Assembly (NCBI GenBank): GCA_027492035.1
Contig: JAOZFT010000004.1
Coordinates: forward strand, 535,249 to 599,248
From: Thermoproteota archaeon
GTDB taxonomy: Archaea; Korarchaeota; JAOZGF01; JAOZFZ01
Reading direction: 5' to 3'
DNA length: 64,000 nt
The notes below the pieces were generated by a model. It saw nothing but the letters and a program-made list of their open reading frames with translations. It ran no database searches and had not been told where the DNA came from. Of this stretch, positions 52,683-62,148 are shown piece after piece. The position numbers and the translations under genes were made by a program. The stretch's first letter is position 1. The number at the start of each line of letters is the position of its first letter.

Positions 52683-53666
52683 GTGTCTGAAGTAATTGTA
52701 GTTGCTGAACAAAGAGAGGGGAAATTTAGAGACGTAACTTTTGAATTAATAAGTAAAGCTAAAGAATTGAGTAAAAGTAGCGGTTTCAAAATTACAGGGG
52801 TTATCTTAGGCTATGGAACCAACGAACTAGCGCAGGAACTGTCCCTTTATGGTTTAGACGAAGTTGTTTCTATTGAACATGAAATTTTAAAAAATTACAG
52901 CTGTGAAGGGTACGTGAAGGCGCTTTCAAGTTTCTTAAGGGAAAGAGAACCTGTTTTAACAATGATAGGTCACACTGTTTATGGTTTAGACTACGCTCCA
53001 GCTTTAGCTGCAGAGTTAAATTTTCCGTTAGTGACTGATTGCATAAATTTGTCGATGGAGAACAGGAAACTAAAGGTTACGCGGCAGATGTACAGTGGGA
53101 AAATAAATGTTGAATTCAGTTTCCCCAGGGCAGAAAAATACATGGTTACTGTTAGGCCTACAGTGTTTAAACCAGCTGAAAAAACAGGGAAAAAATCTAG
53201 AGTAGTTAAAGTTAAGGCTGAAATACCGGTTAAGGAACTGAAAACAAAATTTATTGAATTAATCAAGCCTTCAGCTGAAGAAGTAGATATTTCGCAAGCA
53301 GACGTAATTGTTTCTGTTGGGAGGGGAATAGGTGATAAAGATAACTTGCCCATTGTTGAATCTTTAGCTGAAGCAATAGGTGCAGCTTTAGGGGCTTCAA
53401 GACCTGTTGTTGACAATGGCTGGCTTCCTAAAAGTAGGCAGGTGGGACAGTCAGGGAAAACAGTTAAGCCAAAGGTTTACTTAGCAGTAGGGATTTCAGG
53501 TGCTATGCAGCATGTTATGGGTATGAAGGGAAGCGAAACAGTTATAGCAATAAATAAAGACCCTAATGCACCAATATTTGATGTTTCTGACTATGGTGTT
53601 GTAGCTAACTTATTTGACATAGTTCCAACTTTAACGGAAACTATAAAGAAAATAAGGGGAACTTAA
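52683..53666 (+). CDS. etfA: Electron transfer flavoprotein alpha subunit
   Basis: ETF alpha carries FAD and pairs with the preceding beta subunit. In the 327-residue protein the N-terminal ETF fold is followed by the FAD domain with VGRGIGDKDNL and ASRPVVDNGWLPKSRQVGQSG. The KPKVYLAVGISGAMQHVMGM segment and the closing NKDPNAPIFDVSDYGVVANL follow. No extra 4Fe-4S domain is present, unlike some clostridial forms. The start is a GTG at 52683 with GGTGAGG about seven bases upstream; an in-frame TTG at 52668 overlaps etfB. Its partners are the acyl-CoA dehydrogenase and hydratase 400 bases on. Confidence 0.94.
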   Translation: MSEVIVVAEQREGKFRDVTFELISKAKELSKSSGFKITGVILGYGTNELAQELSLYGLDEVVSIEHEILKNYSCEGYVKALSSFLREREPVLTMIGHTVYGLDYAPALAAELNFPLVTDCINLSMENRKLKVTRQMYSGKINVEFSFPRAEKYMVTVRPTVFKPAEKTGKKSRVVKVKAEIPVKELKTKFIELIKPSAEEVDISQADVIVSVGRGIGDKDNLPIVESLAEAIGAALGASRPVVDNGWLPKSRQVGQSGKTVKPKVYLAVGISGAMQHVMGMKGSETVIAINKDPNAPIFDVSDYGVVANLFDIVPTLTETIKKIRGT

Positions 53667-54041
53667 GTATTACTTCCCCCTTTTTCAAAACATTATTCAA
53701 GTTTTCAACAAAGTCCTTTAAAGAATAGCTTATAAGAGCCCTCCTTTCCTACTGGCTTCATAGAACCCCTTTGCTCCTTATTTTTCATGAGTCAGTTTAC
53801 ACTTCGCCTTTCAACTTCCCTTTTTTTACTTTGGACAATAAATTATTTACACGTGCTTTTTGTCCTGTATATTAGCCTTTCATGGTTAAATGATCCTTGT
53901 TAAGTCGCTGGCGTTAACAGCCTCATTTCTTAAACACATTTTTTTACTTTCTTTCTAGGTTTTATTTCTAAGTGGTCCGGGAGTCCTGTAAAAAAGGAAA
54001 GTTGGTTACAGAAACTAAAAATTTTTTTAAACTTAATATTT
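53667..54041. other. Convergent intergenic region, etfBA and acyl-CoA dehydrogenase
   Basis: Holds only U-rich terminator-like tracts (CCCCCTTTTTC at 53676-53686) and no open frame of note. Confidence 0.5.
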
Positions 54042-55196
54042 TTAGAAGTTTTTGAGTACCCTTCTCGCTATAACTATCCTTTGTATTTCGTTTGTTCCTT
54101 CATATATTTCAGTTATTTTGGCGTCTCTGAAGTATCTTTCAACAGGGTAATCCTTTGTGTACCCGTATCCTCCATGTATCTGGATTGCTTTAATTGTTGT
54201 TTTCATTGCTACTTCTGAAGCGTAAAGTTTAGCCATTGAAGAAAGCTTAATGTACTCTTCCTTTTCTCCTTTATCTTTCAGGTATGCTGCTTTTAAAATT
54301 AAAAGTCTTGCTGCTTCAATTTCTGTGGCCATGTCTGCAAGCATCCATTGAATAGCTTGGAAATTACTTATTGGTTTCTGAAACTGAACTCTTTCTTTCG
54401 AGTACTTTACACTTGCTTCAAAAGCTGCTTGGGCAATTCCTAAAGCTTGGGCACCTATCCCTATCCTTCCACCATCCAATGTAAACATAGCTATTTTAAA
54501 CCCTTCATTTTCAGTTCCTAAAAGGTTTTCCTTTGGCACTGTACAATTGTTAAATATTAATTCAGTGGTTGAACTTCCTCTAATTCCAAGCTTCTTTTCT
54601 TCTTTTCCAACTTTGAAGCCCTTAAAGCCTTTCTCAACAATGAAGGCACTTATTCCTCTATGTCTCTGCTCCTTTGTACCTGTCCTTGCAAAAACAATGA
54701 AGATTTTAGCTTCTTTACCGTTTGTGATGAACTGTTTGTTCCCATTTAGAATATAAAAATCTCCTTCTTTAACAGCTTTACATTCTATTCCTGCAGCATC
54801 TGAGCCATAATTAGGTTCTGTTAAGGCAAAAGCACCGAGTTTTTGGCCACTAGCTAAAGGTTTCAGGTATTTACTTCTTTGTTCATTGTTTCCAAACTTA
54901 TAAAGAGGGTCACAGACTAGGGAGTTGTTGACAGACATTATTACACCAACAGATGCACTGGCCTTAGAAATTTCTTCTTCAGCTAAAGCGTAACTTACAG
55001 TGTCCAAACCTGCTCCTCCATACTCTTCAGGAATAAATACACCCATTAAACCAAGTTCACCCATTTTTTTAATTACTTTTTCTGGGAAAACCTCTTTCTC
55101 ATCTATTTCTGCAGCAATCGGCTCTATTTCTTTTTCAGCAAATTCTTTAGCCATTTTTCTAGTCATTTCTTGTTCAGGTGTAAACTTGAAATCCAA
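54042..55196 (-). CDS. Acyl-CoA dehydrogenase
   Basis: This flavin enzyme oxidises saturated acyl-CoA to trans-2-enoyl-CoA and passes electrons to ETF. The 384-residue protein has MDFKFTPEQEMTR at the start, PEEYGGAGLD, AFALTEPNYGSDAAGI (flavin-binding), KLGIRGSSTTEL and QFQKPISNFQAIQWMLADM. The catalytic Glu is at about 366 in ITEIYEGTNEIQR, in the short/medium-chain position. The TTG at 55196 follows AGGTG by six bases and gives the usual MDF start; an in-frame GTG at 55205 is inside that site. It lies 17 bases after the enoyl-CoA hydratase gene, so the two form an operon. Confidence 0.95.
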   Translation of the reverse strand: MDFKFTPEQEMTRKMAKEFAEKEIEPIAAEIDEKEVFPEKVIKKMGELGLMGVFIPEEYGGAGLDTVSYALAEEEISKASASVGVIMSVNNSLVCDPLYKFGNNEQRSKYLKPLASGQKLGAFALTEPNYGSDAAGIECKAVKEGDFYILNGNKQFITNGKEAKIFIVFARTGTKEQRHRGISAFIVEKGFKGFKVGKEEKKLGIRGSSTTELIFNNCTVPKENLLGTENEGFKIAMFTLDGGRIGIGAQALGIAQAAFEASVKYSKERVQFQKPISNFQAIQWMLADMATEIEAARLLILKAAYLKDKGEKEEYIKLSSMAKLYASEVAMKTTIKAIQIHGGYGYTKDYPVERYFRDAKITEIYEGTNEIQRIVIARRVLKNF

Positions 55197-55213
55197 CAGC
55201 TTCACCTACTTTT

Positions 55214-55996
55214 TCACTTCCCCTTAAACTCAGGTTTCCTTTTTTCAAGAAAAGCTTCCATCCCTTCCTTATGATCTTCTGTTGAAAAGCATAAAGAGAA
55301 AAGTTCAGTTTCTAATTCGCACCCCCTATTTAAATCCATGTTAAATCCTTCATTCAACGCCTTTTTAACGAATGACAAAATTAAGCTGCTTTTGTTTGTT
55401 ATCTCTTTAGCTAACTCCATAACTTTACTCATTAACTCCTCTTTTTTAACTACTAAATCCACTAACCCAATTTCTAATGCTTCTTCAGCATTTAAAACTT
55501 TCCCTGTGTAAATAAGCATTTTAGCCTTGCTTAAACCCACTAATCTACTTAACCTTTGAGTTCCTCCCCAGCCCGGAATTATTCCAAGGTTTATTTCTGG
55601 CTGTCCAATTCTGACATTTTCAGAAGCAACCCTTAAATCACAGGCTAAAGCTAGTTCGCAGCCTCCACCTAAAGCATAACCGTTTATAGCAGCTATGACG
55701 GGTTTGTTTAGGTTTTCAATTTTCTTCGTCACTTCATGCCCTAAAATAGAAAAAACTCTGGCCTCTTGAAAACTCATTTTCTCCATTTTCTTTATGTCAG
55801 CTCCTGCGGAGAAAGCCTTTTCACCAGCACCAGTTAAAACTACAGTTTTAACAGTGTCATCTCTTTCCAAAACAGTGAAAACTTCAAGTAGCTCCCTTAA
55901 TCCTTCAAGGTTTAAAGTGTTTAATTTTTCGGGTCTATTCAACTTGACAACTGCAATTTCTTCTTCTTTATTTACTTCAACATACTTGAAATCCAT
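55214..55996 (-). CDS. Enoyl-CoA hydratase (crotonase family)
   Basis: This enzyme hydrates 2-enoyl-CoA to 3-hydroxyacyl-CoA, following the acyl-CoA dehydrogenase encoded just after it. The 260-residue protein has the CoA/oxyanion motif FSAGADIKK, INGYALGGGCELALACD with Glu114, and GQPEINLGIIPGWGGTQRL with Glu134, the two catalytic glutamates. The length is standard for crotonases. It has an ATG start and is first in the minus-strand operon. 3-Hydroxyacyl-CoA dehydrogenase and thiolase genes are not in the window. Confidence 0.95.
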   Translation of the reverse strand: MDFKYVEVNKEEEIAVVKLNRPEKLNTLNLEGLRELLEVFTVLERDDTVKTVVLTGAGEKAFSAGADIKKMEKMSFQEARVFSILGHEVTKKIENLNKPVIAAINGYALGGGCELALACDLRVASENVRIGQPEINLGIIPGWGGTQRLSRLVGLSKAKMLIYTGKVLNAEEALEIGLVDLVVKKEELMSKVMELAKEITNKSSLILSFVKKALNEGFNMDLNRGCELETELFSLCFSTEDHKEGMEAFLEKRKPEFKGK

Positions 55997-56165
55997 TTCT
56001 TAACTCTCCCCCCTTCAGAAAACAAGAAAATTATTTTCCTATCTTCTTGTGTTTTTACTGTAATTTCTACTGTATTTTTTAAAAAGGTTCTTTTTATTTT
56101 TTAATTGCTGTTCTCTTTTTTCTTTAAAGGAAGGGAGTTAGAAAATGTTAAGGAAGGTGTGAATA

Positions 56166-57851
56166 ATGAAAAATAAGGAAATACATATTCTCTTGTTAAC
56201 AATACTTTTCATAGGTTCCCTTCTTATGTTCACTTATCAAGTTACTGGACAAGGTTTGGAATGGGAAATTTTGAAAGAATTTTACAACCTAGAAATAAAT
56301 AGGGATGGTTCAGTAAATCTTTACCTCTACTTGAAATTCCACCTTTTAAGAGGTCAAATTCAAAAATGTGTTTCAATTCCCCTTCCGAACAAGTACTTCT
56401 CAAATGTGCAAGTCTCAACTAACGACAGCAGAAACTGGATAAATTACTACAGGGAAGAGAAAAATAACTGGAATGGTTTAACAGTTTATGTGGCGCGAAC
56501 CCTTAATTCAGGGGAAGAATTCACAATTGAAGTTACCGCTAAAATAAACAAAATAATTTACAGCGACGAAACAAATAAAGGGAATGTGGGGGTAATGTTC
56601 ATTCCAGCTTGGTGGGAAAGTCCACCTGCAGAAATAAAAAAGTTAAGGATACGTATAGTCCTGCCTGAGGGAGTTAAAATAGAAGATGTGAAAACCACCC
56701 AAAACTACTGGATGAACAGTGGATTAACTAAGGACGGAAGGACATGGGTGTATTGGGAAAAACAGAACCTACCGCCAACCACGAAGTACATAGTTGGAGT
56801 TTCCTTTCCTAAACAATACGTACAAACCGGTAAAGAAAAGCCTTTTTCAGTAACAGAAAACCCTTCCCCTACTGAACCCTTAAACTTTTTCTTCAACCTG
56901 TTCCCTTTCCTACTTTTCACTGGGTTCATATTCTACACTTTAATTAGAAGACCAATTATAAGGAATGAGTATAAAGATCCAGAGTTCGAAATAGAGTTTA
57001 TGGGCCCAAGAAAAGACTTGGATCCTGTTGAAGCAGCTGTTTTGTTGAAAACACATCCAGGAAAAATAATATCTATGATCCTTTTCTCTTTAGCTATGAA
57101 AGGAGCCATAAAAATACTAAGTTACACCCCTTTAAAAATAGGAAAAGAAGAACCGCTCTTAAAACTGAAAAGATACGAAAGTATGGTTTTGAAATGCATA
57201 ATAAATAATGTTCTTGAAGAGAAATGCCTAATAAATACTTTAAGGTATATAAGGAAAAGAGTTGATTATAAGGTGAGGTATTTTTGCAGAAAAGAAACAG
57301 AGGAATATTATCAAAAACTTGTTGAAAAGAAATGGAACCGGATAAAACACACAAAACTAGCAAGTGAAGCATTTAAACAATACCAAAGACAACTACTTTG
57401 GCTATTCATAGATAAAGACTTTAAAAAGAAAACAGAGGAAGAAATGCAAAGAAAAAAACAGACGGAGCCTATTCCAGTACCTGAAATCTATATTTATTAC
57501 TTCCCAGTTCCAACTTACACTTCACCAACAAAAGAAATTCCCTCAACAACGCAAAAACCAGGAATAAAAACTCCAACTGCTACACTGCCAACATCAACTT
57601 CACAGCCGGTACCAGTAATCACATCAATAGAAAAATTTGCTAATCAAGTGGCATCTGCAATTGAACAAACATCAAACCAGGTAATCAAGAACATAGAGGA
57701 AGCAGCGAAAGTGCTTACAACACCTCACGAGCAAACTCAACAAACCTCTCACGTATCTAGCAGGTCCTGTGTCTGTGCATGTGTATCCTGCGCCTGTGCC
57801 TGCGCCTGCGTAAGTTGCGCTTGCGCCTGTGCTGGAGGAGGAGCAGGATAA
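56166..57851 (+). CDS. DUF2207-like membrane protein with Cys-Ala repeat tail
   Basis: This 561-residue protein has a signal peptide (about 6-25), an extracytoplasmic beta-rich domain of the DUF2207 type to about 230 (VNLYLYLKFHLL, then WVYWEKQNLPP), and a membrane helix at about 240-260. A cytoplasmic part follows, with EVEFMGPRKDLDPVEAAVLL-like sequence and helices to about 420. A Pro/Thr-rich linker (about 430-510) leads to the last 25 residues, where Cys alternates with Ala or Val, ten Cys in all, ending in AGGGAG. The DUF2207 link rests on layout and the DPVEAAVLL segment. No function is known. The ATG follows AAGGAAGGTG. Confidence 0.75.
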   Translation: MKNKEIHILLLTILFIGSLLMFTYQVTGQGLEWEILKEFYNLEINRDGSVNLYLYLKFHLLRGQIQKCVSIPLPNKYFSNVQVSTNDSRNWINYYREEKNNWNGLTVYVARTLNSGEEFTIEVTAKINKIIYSDETNKGNVGVMFIPAWWESPPAEIKKLRIRIVLPEGVKIEDVKTTQNYWMNSGLTKDGRTWVYWEKQNLPPTTKYIVGVSFPKQYVQTGKEKPFSVTENPSPTEPLNFFFNLFPFLLFTGFIFYTLIRRPIIRNEYKDPEFEIEFMGPRKDLDPVEAAVLLKTHPGKIISMILFSLAMKGAIKILSYTPLKIGKEEPLLKLKRYESMVLKCIINNVLEEKCLINTLRYIRKRVDYKVRYFCRKETEEYYQKLVEKKWNRIKHTKLASEAFKQYQRQLLWLFIDKDFKKKTEEEMQRKKQTEPIPVPEIYIYYFPVPTYTSPTKEIPSTTQKPGIKTPTATLPTSTSQPVPVITSIEKFANQVASAIEQTSNQVIKNIEEAAKVLTTPHEQTQQTSHVSSRSCVCACVSCACACACVSCACACAGGGAG

Positions 57852-58274
57852 TTACAAAATTAACTTTATAACCTATTAACTTTTCTAGTTCACTTACAAC
57901 TTCAATGGACTTATTCTTTACAATTAAAAACTGAAAATCAATTTTCCGTTCAAATTTTCCTCTATGATGCACACTTCACTTCCTATCCTTCCAGCTTCCT
58001 CAACTCTTTTAATACTAAAATATTACTTCCTCAACTGCGGGTAAGTTTCTTTAATTTTAAAATTGCCAGGATTATCAACTTTAAATTCTTTATTGTTCAA
58101 TTTATCAATCAGGATACTTCCTTTCGGTAGAAAGGATAAATTAAGGTAAGAAGTTGTGTTTTTCTCTTGAAAATTCACTGTAAGAACTTTCGCTAAGTTT
58201 TCTAGAATAAACTGCTTAGCCTCAGCTTCTCTAACGGTTCCTTCACCAGTTACATTTTCATTTTTAATTTTCAA
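57852..58274 (-). pseudogene. Possible decayed small gene
   Basis: An 83-codon frame (58274-58023) reads VTGEGTVREAEAKQFILENL, then FLPKGSILIDKL, with protein-like composition and a helix, then strands. After its TAA the same frame continues with VEEAGRIGSEVCIIEENLNG before a second stop. Another frame then supplies FLIVKNKSIEVVSELEKLIG. This looks like one small alpha/beta protein broken by a stop and a frameshift. No family is recognised. The evidence is composition only, so it may be chance; the first 83 codons could also be a real short protein. Confidence 0.3.
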
Positions 58275-58422
58275 TCTTTAAACCTAAAACTTACCTTCTT
58301 GGTCTTTTAAACATTTTCTGTTCTGGAAAGAATCAGTTTCAGTTTGTGACTCCAAGGGGGTTCGTATTGGGAAAAGGGTGAAAAGAAAAATAGTGTCCTC
58401 CACTTAGATTTACTTAGATTAA

Positions 58423-58623
58423 GAGTTAGTTATAATAGTTGAATCTTGGCTCTCAATTATTGAAGAACATAGAAGTTCTGGGTATCCAAAAAAGGAGGTG
58501 GCTCAAGCAGAATTTGAACTTGCACCAGCAGCTGAAAATGGGGTGGATAAAGAAATAATAAAAACTTTAAACATTCTCTTCAACGAAGGAAGTGAATCCT
58601 TAAATTCAACAAGTTTACGATAA
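58423..58623 (+). pseudogene. Possible gene remnant lacking a start
   Basis: A 66-codon open stretch after an in-frame stop reads IIVESWLSIIEEHRSSGYPK, then AEFELAPAAENGVDKEI, and ends with a TAA at 58621-58623. It has good protein-like composition but no ATG, GTG or TTG before the informative part. It could be the tail of a broken gene. No family was recognised. Confidence 0.25.
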
Positions 58624-58664
58624 AAACATATAACTTTATTTTTCTATGAAAAACTTTATTTTTT

Positions 58665-59465
58665 ATGGCTGTAGTCTATGTGGGGAGAGTGAAGGATAGA
58701 GTTGATTTCGTCACTAAAATATTAGAAATTTACCAAGAAGAAATTTCAAGAGTTAAGATGATATTTATAAAGCCGAACATTGTGTCTTATGAAAGTTACC
58801 CAACTACAACGCACCCTGAAGTTTTAAACGCTTTACTTTCTAAACTTGGAAATAAAAAGGTTGTGGTTGGGGATGGACCTGCCTTTGATGCAGGGGATTC
58901 AAGGAAAATTATTGAAGAACACCCGTTGAAAAGGGTTTGCGATAAGTTTAATGTTCCCTTAATTGATTTAAACAGCAGCGAAATGGTGAAGGTTAGGAGT
59001 GGCAGAGGTTATGGTTTAAAAGTTTCTGTGATTCCTTTCAAGTTCGAATATTTTATTTCTCTCCCTGTTTTAAAGGTTCATAAAGTTTGCGGTTTAACTG
59101 GGGCTTTAAAAAACCAGTTTGGACTGGTTTCAAAATGGGACAGGATCAAGATGCATGCAAAGATTAAAGACATCCATAAAGGAATAGCTGAACTGAACTC
59201 TGTAATTAACCCAGACTTATTGATTATGGACGCTGTAGAAACCCTTTTAAATGCTCAAGAAGTAAGACACGGAGGAAAAAAAGCAAAGTTAGGGTACATG
59301 CTTGCCGGAAAAGACCCTGTGGCTTTGGACACTGTAGGGCTTCAATTACTGTCAAGAATTGAACCTAAACTTAAAGGAAAGAAACCTGAAGATATAAAGT
59401 CCATAAGTTACGCTGCACAAATAGGGGTGGGAGACAGTGAATTCACACTGGAAAATGTAAATTAG
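58665..59465 (+). CDS. DUF362 family protein
   Basis: This 266-residue protein belongs to the DUF362 group, known for conserved residues and frequent fusion to ferredoxin domains; its role is unknown. It shows FIKPNIVSYESYPTTTHPEV near 35-55, VVVGDGPAFDAG near 72, FISLPVLKVHKVCGLTGALKNQFG near 125-150, LLIMDAVETL near 186 and GKDPVALDTVG near 215-225, the usual conserved blocks. No ferredoxin module is attached here. The ATG is at 58665, after a T-rich stretch. The gene stands alone in a gene-poor zone. Confidence 0.87.
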   Translation: MAVVYVGRVKDRVDFVTKILEIYQEEISRVKMIFIKPNIVSYESYPTTTHPEVLNALLSKLGNKKVVVGDGPAFDAGDSRKIIEEHPLKRVCDKFNVPLIDLNSSEMVKVRSGRGYGLKVSVIPFKFEYFISLPVLKVHKVCGLTGALKNQFGLVSKWDRIKMHAKIKDIHKGIAELNSVINPDLLIMDAVETLLNAQEVRHGGKKAKLGYMLAGKDPVALDTVGLQLLSRIEPKLKGKKPEDIKSISYAAQIGVGDSEFTLENVN

Positions 59466-59758
59466 AGCTTAATTAGTTTCTATTCTAGAATTTATTTAAA
59501 GAATAGTTTATGAACATTTAGGAAAACACGGAAAATTTATTGTTAAGTATTTGTTAAATGGAAACAACTTTTCGCTTTGCTCAATACTTATTTCAGACGT
59601 TTTCCTTCACATATCATTAAAGTTTCCTTTGCAGAGTCCTTAAAAACAACACTTTCTTAATTGAAAGCTGGATTGCATGGAAGAGCTGGAAAAAAATAAG
59701 AAAGAACTGTTTTTGTATTGTGAAGCAGTAACAGCGGCAGTAAATATGTGTCAGAGGA

Positions 59759-60451
59759 TCAAGTAATTGAAGGCAACACCTTGATTCTGTACTGGTAAGA
59801 TATACATCTTTTTAAGACTGGATCAATCATTTCAATTTGGAAACTTTCTGGAAATTGAAGTTTCCCTGTAACTGTTGGAATTGTCCCTGAAAAAATAATT
59901 AATCCTTTTTTACTTAGTTTGTCTCTATCGACTATCTCAAGAAATTTTTTCGGTGGAAGTAAAGTTTTGAGTGCAGATTTTTGGTAAAGTATTTTTTCAC
60001 CGTTAAGTTTAATTATGCTTTTAAGTATTATTTTATCCCAATGGCCTTCAACGTCTTTGTAACGCCAAACTATTGGAGCTATAATTTTAGGATATGCTTG
60101 TTTAGCTTTTTCCACACTTAATTTTTCAAGGCTTCTATCTGTGTGGTCGCTTCCTACTGTGACATACTTTATGTTTTCATCTACAAAAAGTACATATTCA
60201 ACTTCTCCATTGGTGAATTTATGTTGAACCTCAACTTCATCGAGAGTATTTATTAAATATGTACTGACAGGGAAGACAATAGGTGTTTTCTTAGGCTTAG
60301 GCACTCCTGTTTTAGCAAGTTCCTCAATGTGTTTCTTAACTTCAGTTTGATTTCTTCCACTCCACCCACCTAAGAGAAGAAGGTTAATTTTAAAGTTGAC
60401 AGGTTTCAAGTGACAGTTACCATCTAAAACATAGATTCTCAATGTTCTCAA
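59759..60451 (-). CDS. DUF2848 family protein
   Basis: This 230-residue protein matches DUF2848 in its central part: LLGGWSGRNQTEVKKHIEEL, GVPKPKKTPIVFPVSTYLI, NGEVEYVLFVDE, then YVTVGSDHTDRSLEKLSVEK and YPKIIAPIVWRYKDVEGHWD. The GSDHTDR His and Asp residues could be catalytic. The family has been likened to fumarylacetoacetate hydrolase folds, so an enzyme of organic acid or amino acid breakdown is possible, but no reaction is established. The start is a TTG at 60451; neighbours give no hint. Confidence 0.82.
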   Translation of the reverse strand: MRTLRIYVLDGNCHLKPVNFKINLLLLGGWSGRNQTEVKKHIEELAKTGVPKPKKTPIVFPVSTYLINTLDEVEVQHKFTNGEVEYVLFVDENIKYVTVGSDHTDRSLEKLSVEKAKQAYPKIIAPIVWRYKDVEGHWDKIILKSIIKLNGEKILYQKSALKTLLPPKKFLEIVDRDKLSKKGLIIFSGTIPTVTGKLQFPESFQIEMIDPVLKRCISYQYRIKVLPSIT

Positions 60452-60539
60452 AATTCAAAACCTCCCTTTAAACCTGTTTAAAGGATTTTGTTGAAGGGAA
60501 TAAATTATGAAAGACCAAGGTTAAACTAAATAGAAGAAT

Positions 60540-61241
60540 TCAATGCTTTGAAAGAGTTACTTCCATTTCCGGCTTACCCGTGATAAGATAAAGTGTTTCA
60601 AAGAAAAATTTTTTCTCTCTCAAGACTTTACATTTAATTCCAACTTTCTTGCAGATTTCAAGTGTTTTTTCTAAATTGTTCAGACTTGAATGAACAAAAA
60701 CAATTTTTCCCTTTTTTCTTAAATAACTAGGGGCTTTTTCAAGGAATGTATCAATAATTTCTCTTCCCCCACACCCTCCCGACCAAGCTAGTGAGAGATA
60801 ATCTCCTTTATTTGGTTTAATTGGTAAATATGGCGGATTAAACGTTATCAGGTCAAATTTTTCTTTTTTAACAGGTTCGAAAAGGTTTCCAAGTTTAAAT
60901 GTTATTTTTCGTGCCACTTTATTAATTGAAGCGTTTAGTTTTAAACAATTTCCGCTTTTAGGATTTATATCTGTAGCGGTAACCGTAAACCCTTTCTTTG
61001 CCAATAAAACAGCAATTACTCCTGTTCCTGTACCCAAATCTAAAGCTTTTCTTTGTTCATTTTTTAGGGAGGGTTTTAAGGAGGAGAGGTAGTCAAAAAT
61101 TAAGAAAGTGTCATCTGAAGGTTTATAGACTTGTTTACACGGCAATATTTTCAAATCACCGATTTTTATCAATTTTTCATTTTCACTTTGGCTACTTTGC
61201 TTAACTTCTCGATCTTGACCGAAAAGTTTTTTAGATTGCAA
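60540..61241 (-). CDS. HemK/PrmC-like SAM-dependent methyltransferase
   Basis: This 233-residue Rossmann-fold methyltransferase has ALDLGTGTGVIAVLLAKKG (SAM motif I, about 67-85), an acidic motif II in TATDINPKS, and NPPY in DLITFNPPYLPIK near 138-150. NPPY marks N-methylation of Gln, Asn or adenine; archaeal relatives (Mtq2-like) methylate the GGQ motif of release factor aRF1. The N-terminal 40 residues are polar and atypical. The start is a TTG at 61241 with GGGAGG eleven bases upstream. It is 88 bases after the DUF2848 gene on the minus strand, reading toward it. Confidence 0.85.
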   Translation of the reverse strand: MQSKKLFGQDREVKQSSQSENEKLIKIGDLKILPCKQVYKPSDDTFLIFDYLSSLKPSLKNEQRKALDLGTGTGVIAVLLAKKGFTVTATDINPKSGNCLKLNASINKVARKITFKLGNLFEPVKKEKFDLITFNPPYLPIKPNKGDYLSLAWSGGCGGREIIDTFLEKAPSYLRKKGKIVFVHSSLNNLEKTLEICKKVGIKCKVLREKKFFFETLYLITGKPEMEVTLSKH

Positions 61242-62148
61242 GGTGTTTTCCTCCCAGTTCCAAGGAAAGTGGAATTTTACAGGTTAGAAATAGCTCTTTT
61301 GCTTTAAATGAAAAATAGAACAACCCTTTGTTACTCTTTTATTATGCAGGCGTTTTATTTTTAATTCATGATTTTTTATAATTTAAGTAAATAGGAAAGG
61401 TAAGGATATTTACTTAAGAAGATTTAGTTAGTTTTTATAGGTTTTTGAGTAGTAACCCTTTAAGGATGAAACCTTTACCCTTTAAAGTAAAGGTAGAGAC
61501 TCTAGTTAATAATTACTTGTTTAGTTAAAAGGGAAGGAACTGAGAAATTAAGCTGTTATGGTTCGGAAATTTGAGCAAAGGTAAGGGAGACAAGCAAAAC
61601 ATAGAAAGGAACAAATGTTTCGTTTAGTATAGAGAGTTTCCCAGAAGACCCGTTGAAAAGATGTTTAGAAGATGTATAGCCGCTTTAGTTAAGTTGTTGC
61701 TAAAATTCTCTTCCTCCTTTCGGTTCAAGGATATTGACTTTTGTCTCTTCAACAGGTAACAGCTTATGTTGAGTAGTTAACCAGTTAACTTCTTCCTTCT
61801 TAACTGTTTCGTTAACTGCTTCCTCAATGTTTAACCATTCAATTAACTATGTTATCAATATTAAACCAGAATTATCCACGTAACCTGATATAGCTTCCCT
61901 CCCTCCTTGAAGAGATTATTCTAGAACCTAATCACATTAATTTAAAGGTTGTTCTATTTTTTCTCTTTAAGGTTTTCGGAGCACGTAGAAACTATCATAA
62001 TTCTTCTTGCTTAAAACTAGAAATTTACATAAGTTTTTACGTATTAATAAACTTTTTAAGAGAAGGGTTTTTCTTGTTAAACAAAAAAATGTAAAAAATA
62101 AATAGGTTTTAAATTACTCTTCTCGCTTAAAAATTGAGGAAGGTGTAA
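61242..62148. other. Long gene-poor stretch with possible decayed coding DNA
   Basis: No intact gene is present in these 907 bases. Two segments look protein-like and are noted: a minus-strand frame at 61700-61846 and a plus-strand stretch at about 61554-61758. The last 150 bases (62000-62148) are AT-rich and should hold the malic enzyme promoter. Confidence 0.45.
61700..61905 (-). pseudogene. Possible gene remnant
   Basis: The minus strand has an open stretch reading EWLNIEEAVNETVKKEEVNW, then TTQHKLLPVEETKVNILEPK, ending at a TAG (61702-61700). In the same frame, before a stop at 61849, there is GGREAISGYVDNSGLILIT. No start codon is present. The composition (Glu, Lys, Val) is protein-like, and two in-frame pieces split by one stop suggest decay. 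Chance cannot be excluded. Confidence 0.25.
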
